Origin: Marinovum sp.
GTDB taxonomy: Bacteria; Pseudomonadota; Alphaproteobacteria; Rhodobacterales; Rhodobacteraceae
Assembly (NCBI GenBank): GCA_002684375.1
Contig: NYVC01000043.1
Span: 18,289-24,328, forward strand
DNA length: 6,040 nucleotides
Direction: 5' to 3'
The position numbers and the translations under genes were made by a program. This document shows positions 1 through 5,357 of the stretch, one piece after another. How positions within the stretch are numbered: position 1 is the stretch's first letter; every line of letters starts with the position of its first letter. The notes below the pieces were generated by a model. That model had not been told where the DNA came from. It worked only from the letters and a program-made list of their open reading frames with translations, and did no database searches.

Positions 1-1
1 A

Positions 2-142
2 GCACAGCCTCCATTGCTTGAAAAAGAGCGGAATAAAAATTGGTCAAATCAGCAAGACGCAGCCTCGGAGTTGCTCTGGTTCAGGGATTCAGTTTCAGGA
101 TTTGCAAAAAAACGCACCAATCGTGCACAAAGATTGGTTTGA
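2..142 (+). CDS. possible 3' end of an upstream gene, unrecognised (partial)
   Basis: A reading frame is open from the left edge to a TGA at 140-142. It would encode the last 46 residues of a protein whose start lies outside the window. The tail is polar and basic, and contains the stretch SELLWFRDSVSGFAKKR. I do not recognise a family. The next frame (3-149) is also open to its own stop, and codon choice does not clearly favour either, so the coding nature is uncertain. If real, the gene would run in the same direction as apsD, about 160 bases upstream. A transporter component or regulator would be the natural neighbour, but nothing in the residues shows this. Confidence 0.25.
   Translation, partial: AQPPLLEKERNKNWSNQQDAASELLWFRDSVSGFAKKRTNRAQRLV
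116..138. repeat. inverted repeat, possible leftward terminator or operator
   Basis: ACCAATC at 116-122 is mirrored by GATTGGT at 132-138 around a 9-base spacer that contains the palindrome GTGCAC. Read on the minus strand, the hairpin is followed after three bases by seven T residues (106-112), which has the layout of a weak intrinsic terminator. Read on the plus strand, it sits at the end of the possible upstream reading frame and is followed by a less regular T-rich stretch. The stem is short and only moderately GC-rich, so an operator for the local regulator is an equal alternative. Confidence 0.3.
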
Positions 143-243
143 AAAGTGATTTTAAAAGCAAGGGGCCGCCTTAAGTCAGGGGAACCTATGGCGTTGACCC
201 TTGCAGTTCAATAAGGCTGATGTTTACATTGAAGCAAAGAAAA

Positions 244-264
244 TACACTTCATTTCTGAGTGTA
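244..264. repeat. inverted repeat in the apsD leader, candidate operator
   Basis: TACACT at 244-249 and AGTGTA at 259-264 are perfect reverse complements with a 9-base spacer, giving a 21-base dyad. This size suits two adjacent major grooves and a dimeric regulator. It ends 22 bases before the ribosome binding site of apsD and 38 bases before the ATG. It could instead fold in the RNA as a small hairpin followed by GGTTTTT. No regulator is present in the window to link to it. Confidence 0.3.
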
Positions 265-286
265 GGTTTTTGACTGTGACCATTTT

Positions 287-295
287 AGGTGAGGA
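287..295 (+). promoter_or_regulatory. ribosome binding site deciding the apsD start
   Basis: AGGTGAGGA at 287-295 closely matches the anti-Shine-Dalgarno complement and ends 7 bases before the ATG at 303. It supports this ATG over the in-frame TTG at 201, which lacks a comparable signal. Confidence 0.8.
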
Positions 296-302
296 ACAGA
301 TA

Positions 303-1319
303 ATGAAGGGGGCCTTAATCGGGTGTGGCTTTTTCGCGCAAAATCAACTGAACGCTTGGCGGGATATTTCTGAAGTTGATATTGTAGCCCTTTGCGACGT
401 CAACACAGTTTCAATGCGGAAAACCGGTCAAGTATTTGGCATAAATCGTTTATACTCTGACGCGGAGCATTTATTTTCTGATGGGGGTTTTGATTTTGTC
501 GATATCGCAACCACGGTTCCCTCTCATCGGCCTCTGGTCGAAATGGCTGCAAAATCGGGCGTAGACGTTATCTGTCAAAAGCCCTTTGCCGAAAATATGG
601 ATGATGCGCGGGCAATGGTTTCTGCCGTGCAATCATCCGGCAAAACCTTGATGGTACATGAAAATTTTCGGTGGCAATCTCCTGTTCAAGCCGCATTAAA
701 GACTGTAAGATCCGGTGCTATAGGTAAGCCCTTTTTCGGGCGTGTCAGTTTTCGATCTGGGTATGATGTGTTTTCCGGCCAACCCTATCTGGCAGATGGC
801 GCGCGCTTTATCATAGAAGATCTTGGCATCCACATTCTTGATATTGCCCGGGCATTTTTTGGGGATGTCAAGAGTATCACTGCCACAACCAAACGCATTA
901 ACCCCAGGATTCAGGGGGAAGATGTCGCAACAATGCTGTTATCCCATCATACTGGGGTAACCAGTGTGGTAGACTGTTCTTATGCCACGCGCCGACAACC
1001 CGAGACCTTCCCGCAATCCTTGCTGGAAATTGATGGGGACATCGGCACGCTACGGTTAGATGCGGATTATAAACTCACCGTGCAGGGCAAAACCCAGATG
1101 GAAAAAGACGTCTCGCCTAAACTTTTGCCCTGGGCTGAAAAACCTTGGCATAACATACAAGAGAGCGTCCACACCATTCAGCAACATTTCGTTGATTGTC
1201 TTACCTCAGGGCTAGAACCAGAAACCTCAGGAGCGGATAATCTTAAGACTTTGGCCCTTGTTGAGGCTGCTTATCTCTCTGCAGCGCAAGATCGTAAAAT
1301 CGATCTATCTGAAATATGA
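303..1319 (+). CDS. apsD: Gfo/Idh/MocA family oxidoreductase, probable D-apiose dehydrogenase
   Basis: A cytoplasmic NAD-dependent sugar dehydrogenase of 338 residues, inferred to oxidise D-apiose at C1 to D-apionolactone, the first pathway step. The N-terminal Rossmann fold begins at once with GCGFFA (residues 7-12). D32 in CDVN, at the end of the second strand, points to NAD rather than NADP. The family EKP motif appears as QKPF (92-95), with K93 the expected catalytic lysine. HENFRW (119-124) and EDLGIHILD (172-180), with D173 and H177, fit the substrate site of the C-terminal domain. Length is normal for the family. The start at 303 is chosen from the strong ribosome binding site and because the glycine-rich strand follows directly. 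The family is very broad, so the apiose assignment depends on the lactonase, oxidoisomerase, kinase and RuBisCO-like neighbours. Its stop codon overlaps the start of apnL. Confidence 0.82.
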   Translation: MKGALIGCGFFAQNQLNAWRDISEVDIVALCDVNTVSMRKTGQVFGINRLYSDAEHLFSDGGFDFVDIATTVPSHRPLVEMAAKSGVDVICQKPFAENMDDARAMVSAVQSSGKTLMVHENFRWQSPVQAALKTVRSGAIGKPFFGRVSFRSGYDVFSGQPYLADGARFIIEDLGIHILDIARAFFGDVKSITATTKRINPRIQGEDVATMLLSHHTGVTSVVDCSYATRRQPETFPQSLLEIDGDIGTLRLDADYKLTVQGKTQMEKDVSPKLLPWAEKPWHNIQESVHTIQQHFVDCLTSGLEPETSGADNLKTLALVEAAYLSAAQDRKIDLSEI

Positions 1320-3058
1320 AAACCCGCAAAGAACTTTATGGTACTGAGCAACCGCCGGTTTCAAATCAACCCTTTTCGCGGTCTCCTTGGTCATTCTCCT
1401 ATCAAACCGGTGCCTTGCGTCACATTAAAATCAACGGTAGCGAGGCAATTCGTGGTATTTCTTTTCTTGTCAGGGATCGCGATTGGGGGACCCTAGATCC
1501 GGCACTTGAAAACGAGAAAATTCTGCAAACGGCCTCGGCTTTAAGCATTTCCTATGATGCGGTTTTTCATAATCAAGACGCCCGCTTAGATGTTCGTATT
1601 ACGATTGTCGTCAAGCCTGATTGTCTGACGATAACGGCAAAAGGTCGTGCATCGGGGGCTTTTGAGACCAATCGTGCCGGGTTTACGGTCCTGCACCCCA
1701 TTTGTGACGTTGCGGGGCATAATGTTACGGTGGACCACAGCGATGGCACCCGCGAAGAAACAACGTTCCCCGATTTTATAGAACCATGGCAACCGTTTGT
1801 TGATATCACCGCCTTAACCCACCGGGTAAATGATTTATCTGTGACCTGTCAGTTTCAGGGGGATACCTTTGAAATGGAGGACCAGCGTCAATGGGGGGAT
1901 GCGTCATTCAAAACATATAATCGTCCTCTGGCGAAACCTTGGCCGTATAAAATTGAGGACGGGTCGGTGTTGGAGCAATCCGTTTGTTTAACTTGGTCAG
2001 CTTGCGATAAAGCGCCTTCTATCTTGAAAAAGTCAAGTATTCTGGAGGCTAATTTTCCTGAAATGGCATTGGTTATGACCCCGGATGACGCAGAGCGACT
2101 GGCGAAAAATCCCAGTGATCTGGCCGCGATCAAACCTCAGCGTTTACTTTGTCATTTTGATACAGTGCTCGGGCACACATCGGCTCAATTTCAAGCCTTT
2201 GCAAAAGCACAGGCGGCCTTTCCGAAAGTCCGTTTTGATTTAGAATTAATCTGCAAATGCGATCCAGACCCGAGGCCCGAATTATATGCGCTTGCAGGTG
2301 AAATGCAGGCCGCCGGTTTTAATCCTGCAAGTGTTCTCGTTTGTCCGTCTGTTGATCGTCAGTCCACGCCTCCCGGATCAGATTGGCCTGACTGCCCGCC
2401 TTTGGAACGGGTTCATGAAGCCGCCTCTTTGGCTTTTGTCGGGGTCGTTCGGGGCGGTGGCATGGTCAGTTTTTTTCCGGAATTGAATCGCAAACGCCCG
2501 CCGGTACATTTGCTGGATTTCGTCAGTCACGGCCTTTGTCCGATTGTGCATGCAGCCGACGATATCTCCGTTATGGAAACCCTTGAGACCATTCCTCATA
2601 TCACCCGTTCTATGCGCGCTATTATTGGTGAGACACCGTATCGGATCGGGCCTGCCACACTGGCGATGCGCCAAAACCCGTATGGAGAACGCACAATCCC
2701 AAACCCGCATGATCAGCGGATTTGCATGACGGACGATGATCCGCGTCATCGAGGGGATTTTGCCGCGGCTTATGTAATTGGCTTGGCAACGGTGCTTGCG
2801 CCGGCAGAAATCGCAGTGTGGACACCCGCAGCGCTATATGGCCATCGCGGAGTTGTCGCCGACAAAGGCCAATGGCCGATCGCAAGAGCGCTTAAGTGCC
2901 TTGCCTCTCTTGCGGGGCAACCGGTGTTTTCTGCAGAGTGTGCTGATGGACTGGCTCAGCTGTGGGTTGGAAAAACACGGCTGACCGCTAACCTTACGTC
3001 CGATCAAAATGGCCCGCTTGCTCCTTTTGAATGGCGGTTAGAGAAACACAGAGGTTAA
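1316..3058 (+). CDS. apnL: probable D-apionate lactonase (ApnL family)
   Basis: A 580-residue protein inferred to hydrolyse D-apionolactone to D-apionate in the cytoplasm; no signal peptide or membrane segment is seen. The start codon overlaps the apsD stop in an ATGA, and no clear ribosome binding site precedes it, so translation is probably coupled. Residues 1-230 look beta-rich and end in a conserved-looking segment with EMEDQRQWGDASFKTYNRPL (186-205). Residues about 245-525 alternate helices and strands like an alpha/beta barrel, with HLLDFVSHGLCPIVHA (398-413) and GPATLAMRQNPYG (445-457). A short C-terminal part follows. It resembles no common lactonase (SMP-30, 6-phosphogluconolactonase or amidohydrolase types) and is far larger than these. 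I assign it from remembered similarity to the ApnL family and from its place directly after apsD. The catalytic residues cannot be named from sequence alone. The layout is also glycosidase-like, which is the main alternative. Confidence 0.72.
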   Translation: MKTRKELYGTEQPPVSNQPFSRSPWSFSYQTGALRHIKINGSEAIRGISFLVRDRDWGTLDPALENEKILQTASALSISYDAVFHNQDARLDVRITIVVKPDCLTITAKGRASGAFETNRAGFTVLHPICDVAGHNVTVDHSDGTREETTFPDFIEPWQPFVDITALTHRVNDLSVTCQFQGDTFEMEDQRQWGDASFKTYNRPLAKPWPYKIEDGSVLEQSVCLTWSACDKAPSILKKSSILEANFPEMALVMTPDDAERLAKNPSDLAAIKPQRLLCHFDTVLGHTSAQFQAFAKAQAAFPKVRFDLELICKCDPDPRPELYALAGEMQAAGFNPASVLVCPSVDRQSTPPGSDWPDCPPLERVHEAASLAFVGVVRGGGMVSFFPELNRKRPPVHLLDFVSHGLCPIVHAADDISVMETLETIPHITRSMRAIIGETPYRIGPATLAMRQNPYGERTIPNPHDQRICMTDDDPRHRGDFAAAYVIGLATVLAPAEIAVWTPAALYGHRGVVADKGQWPIARALKCLASLAGQPVFSAECADGLAQLWVGKTRLTANLTSDQNGPLAPFEWRLEKHRG

Positions 3059-3107
3059 TTTTTTAGACTTTGAACCTACGCGAATGTTCCGGTGAGAGAT
3101 TGCTGCG
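3059..3107. other. convergent intergenic gap between apnL and apnO
   Basis: Forty-nine bases separate the TAA of apnL from the TAA of apnO on the opposite strand. The left side carries a run of six T residues. Only very short pairings are present (GAAC 3072-3075 with GTTC 3086-3089; AGGTT 3052-3056 with AACCT 3073-3077), and neither is followed by a proper T-tract. I cannot support an intrinsic terminator for either operon, so read-through or Rho-dependent termination is possible. Confidence 0.5.
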
Positions 3108-3944
3108 TTATTTGCAGATAGAGACAACCGATGCCTTTACAGCTTTCGGATCAAATATATTATCCAGCCAGTCCTCCTTGAAAATTACCGGCTCGGCCTC
3201 TTTGATGGCCTGCATGCATCCATCTGAAAGCTTACCATTGGGTTGAACGCCAAAGGCAACAGCAAGCAGGATAGTCAAATGACCGAGTAAAAAGTCTTCT
3301 GCGGCCTGATAGGGAACGCCTCTACGGGCGGCTTCATCGGTTGCATCTTTAAGAACTTTAGCAAAAGTTGCGCCAACAGATTCGGACAATGCAGGCTCTA
3401 GGATAGCCATTTGTTCGACAGTGCAACGGTGAGAGCGCATGACGGGTCGATAAAAACTTCGCGCGATCTGTTCACACAGGTGGTAATGTTCCTCTGGGCC
3501 CTGTGCCAACGCGCATATAATGTGCTGCTTGGCTGCGATGCCGCCAAAGTAATCTTTTTGGGCATTTGGCTCTGTCTCATTGTTGAACAAAGGGGGATGG
3601 CAAGGGTGCGCCACAAAATACGTGATATCGGATCGGTCAGGAAGTGTTCCGGCATGGGGCGCTGCTGCATCCAGCATAATAATTGCGGTTCCCGGTTTCA
3701 GTTCGGTGATAAATTCGGCCAACACTTTTCCGATCAAACGGTCTGGGACCGCTAAGATAACCGCATCAGCCGCAGTGATCGCTTGCTCTCTGGGGACACA
3801 GCTTAAGCCGGTTTCTTGTTTGAAACGTTCTTGCCCCTCGGGGCTGATCTCTACATGAGAGACCTCATATTTTGTTTCCTTAAGATTGGTTGCTAAGCGC
3901 AATCCCATCTTTCCACCCGCGCCGATGAGTGCAATTTTATTCAT
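3108..3944 (-). CDS. apnO: probable D-apionate oxidoisomerase (ketol-acid reductoisomerase-like)
   Basis: A 278-residue cytoplasmic enzyme inferred to oxidise D-apionate with migration of a hydroxymethyl group, giving 3-oxo-isoapionate. The N-terminal Rossmann fold shows GAGGKMG (residues 8-14), E32 at the end of the second strand (suggesting NAD), and AVPD (65-68). The central segment AHPCHPPLFN (112-121) and the helical C-terminal domain with EQMAILEPALSE (177-188) and FKEDWLDNIF (255-264) fit the 6-phosphogluconate dehydrogenase-like relatives of ketol-acid reductoisomerase that include ApnO. The start at 3944 is preceded by GGGGA (complement of 3952-3956) at 8-base spacing, and the glycine motif follows at once. 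It is the last gene of the minus-strand block, 52 bases after oiaK. True ketol-acid reductoisomerase of isoleucine/valine synthesis is unlikely, because the length and motifs differ and no ilv gene is near. Confidence 0.82.
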   Translation of the reverse strand: MNKIALIGAGGKMGLRLATNLKETKYEVSHVEISPEGQERFKQETGLSCVPREQAITAADAVILAVPDRLIGKVLAEFITELKPGTAIIMLDAAAPHAGTLPDRSDITYFVAHPCHPPLFNNETEPNAQKDYFGGIAAKQHIICALAQGPEEHYHLCEQIARSFYRPVMRSHRCTVEQMAILEPALSESVGATFAKVLKDATDEAARRGVPYQAAEDFLLGHLTILLAVAFGVQPNGKLSDGCMQAIKEAEPVIFKEDWLDNIFDPKAVKASVVSICK

Positions 3945-3965
3945 GTATCAATCCCCGTTTTGCGC

Positions 3966-3985
3966 GCTCAATATTTCAATTGAGC
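3966..3985 (-). repeat. intercistronic hairpin between oiaK and apnO
   Basis: On the minus-strand RNA, GCUCAAU (3985-3979) pairs perfectly with AUUGAGC (3972-3966) around a 6-base loop. It lies between the oiaK stop and the apnO ribosome binding site and is not followed by a U-run, so it is not a standard terminator. It may protect the upstream message or set relative expression of the two genes. That role is inferred. Confidence 0.4.
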
Positions 3986-3996
3986 AGCTATATTCA

Positions 3997-5349
3997 TCAT
4001 AACGTAACTCCGCCCTTGGCTTTCACGAAAAACTCTTGCGTGCCCATTTGACCGCCCTTTAATGTCACTTCTAGGCCGTTGATGCCAGACGCTGCGCAGC
4101 TATGCAGTTTGCAAAGGGGGGCCCCAGGTTCAATGGGCGCAACAAATGACAGGGCTGTTGCCTGCAAGACGGAAAGAGCATGGCCTGAGGTGTCTCCGCC
4201 GCAGATCGCAATACGCGGCACAGCAGTTTGCAAGCGAATTTCTTCGGCGAGTTTGCCCAGAGATTTTGCCAGCCTTTCGTATGTGGTCTGTGCCGAGGTG
4301 TCGCTGTGTTCTAATGCATTTAACATGCGGGGGATTGCGGGGTCGTCCGGACCTCGCGCGGTCGCGACAATCACGTCTTGGCCCTGCGATAAAAGCCCAA
4401 GACAAGACTTTTTTACGCGCGCGACTTCCGCATCCACTGCGGTCTGCTCAATTGCTGTTGCGGCGTTAAAATTTACAACTTGAAAGCCCTGAGATTCAGC
4501 AAAAGCGATTTGACCCGCCGTCGTTGGTGAACAGGAGCCCGAGATTGCAAAAAGACAGTCCACAGGGTTGAGCGTGGCTTCAGCAGATGGCGCTGCAAGC
4601 CGTCCGCAGGCCTTCCAATAGGCCACAAGTGCATATTCGACCCCTTGAGACCCGACAGTGAACTTTGAGGTTGCGCCATCGCGCCAAATAACTCTGCCTG
4701 CTTCGATTAGCGTTTCCTCATCCAAAACATCAATCGCTATAATCCGTGCGCCCCCCTCCAAATGGCGGTCGATCATTTCGTCGGATTTGCCCGCCTTCAT
4801 CATCGCCAGATCAATTACTTTTACCTTTAGCTGGGTTTGTTGGGCTAAATGTTGCCCTAAGTCAGCTTCCGATGCGGGCGTCACAGGGTGGCAGGACATC
4901 ACCGGATGCCTGTCAATTCTGTACACCTGCTGTCCGTCTGCTGCAAACAGAGTTCCGAACGCTTGATAACGACGAATGGCTGGAGCCCCCACCACCAGCG
5001 GCACCCAGTCTTTATCAAACAGCGCACTTCCGATTTCAGCCGCCACACCGATAGACCCAATTTCAGGAGAGGAATCAAAGGTTGAACAGACTTTATAATG
5101 CAAAATCGGGGCGTTGAATTTTGCGAGGGAGTGCAAAATATTCGGGAGATGCGCCTTCATCCACTCCGGGCTTTTTGATCGTGCCACACCGGCCACGCCA
5201 ATCGCCTGCAAATGTGGATACTCATCTAAAATGCGCACGTCTGGAGGGGCCATGAACAGCATTGTCGGAATGCCTGCCCGGTTCAAAATTTCCATCACAG
5301 CCGTAGAACCCGTAAAGTCATCGCCGTAAAACGTAAGTAAGGGGGTCAT
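3997..5349 (-). CDS. oiaK: DUF1537 four-carbon/branched acid kinase, probable 3-oxo-isoapionate kinase
   Basis: An ATP-dependent cytoplasmic kinase of 450 residues, inferred to phosphorylate 3-oxo-isoapionate at C4. It has the usual two DUF1537 domains. The N-terminal sugar-binding domain carries FYGDDFTGST (7-16) and KVCSTFDSSP (86-95). The C-terminal nucleotide-binding domain starts near SGSCSPTT (270-277) and carries GGDTSG (384-389), EPGAPLC (407-413) and KGGQMG (431-436). Two adjacent ATGs exist at 5352 and 5349. A GAGG that overlaps the stop codon of the RuBisCO-like gene stands 3 and 6 bases from them, so the second is slightly preferred; the first adds only one methionine. Translation is probably coupled to the upstream gene. 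DUF1537 kinases also act on D-threonate, L-threonate, D-erythronate or 2-oxo-tetronate. The apnO and RuBisCO-like neighbours favour the apiose substrate. Key motifs are intact and the length is normal. Confidence 0.85.
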   Translation of the reverse strand: MTPLLTFYGDDFTGSTAVMEILNRAGIPTMLFMAPPDVRILDEYPHLQAIGVAGVARSKSPEWMKAHLPNILHSLAKFNAPILHYKVCSTFDSSPEIGSIGVAAEIGSALFDKDWVPLVVGAPAIRRYQAFGTLFAADGQQVYRIDRHPVMSCHPVTPASEADLGQHLAQQTQLKVKVIDLAMMKAGKSDEMIDRHLEGGARIIAIDVLDEETLIEAGRVIWRDGATSKFTVGSQGVEYALVAYWKACGRLAAPSAEATLNPVDCLFAISGSCSPTTAGQIAFAESQGFQVVNFNAATAIEQTAVDAEVARVKKSCLGLLSQGQDVIVATARGPDDPAIPRMLNALEHSDTSAQTTYERLAKSLGKLAEEIRLQTAVPRIAICGGDTSGHALSVLQATALSFVAPIEPGAPLCKLHSCAASGINGLEVTLKGGQMGTQEFFVKAKGGVTL

Positions 5350-5357
5350 CATCGACC

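Larger units (their letters stand above)
143..302 (+). promoter_or_regulatory. leader and probable promoter region of apsD-apnL
   Basis: This 160-base AT-rich stretch precedes the first gene of the plus-strand block and holds no convincing gene. It should contain the promoter, but no strong sigma70-like pair is visible. TTGCAG at 201-206 with TACATT at 225-230 (18-base spacing) is the best weak match I see. TTGACC at 194-199 has no good -10 partner at the normal distance. An inverted repeat at 244-264 (listed separately) lies just upstream of the ribosome binding site. The region is placed by inference from the gene layout. Confidence 0.35.

Noticed and set aside
201..302. N-terminal extension of apsD from an in-frame TTG at 201
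   Set aside because: It would add 34 residues before a Rossmann fold that normally starts at the N-terminus, has no good ribosome binding site, and spans a dyad. The ATG at 303 has an excellent ribosome binding site.
2378..2749. Minus-strand open frame of 123 codons inside apnL
   Set aside because: It is fully antisense to a well-supported gene, is rich in Arg, His and Cys, and has no recognisable motif or ribosome binding site.
3052..3089. Intrinsic terminator in the convergent gap
   Set aside because: The possible stems are only 4-5 base pairs with long loops and no T-tract after them on either strand.
3108..3944. Branched-chain amino acid ketol-acid reductoisomerase or 3-hydroxyisobutyrate dehydrogenase
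   Set aside because: The length, the AHPCHPPLF segment and the lack of ilv or valine-degradation neighbours fit ApnO better.
4079..4483. Plus-strand open frame of 134 codons antisense to oiaK
   Set aside because: It lies opposite the conserved C-terminal kinase domain, has low-complexity Ala/Ser/Arg composition, and no family resemblance.
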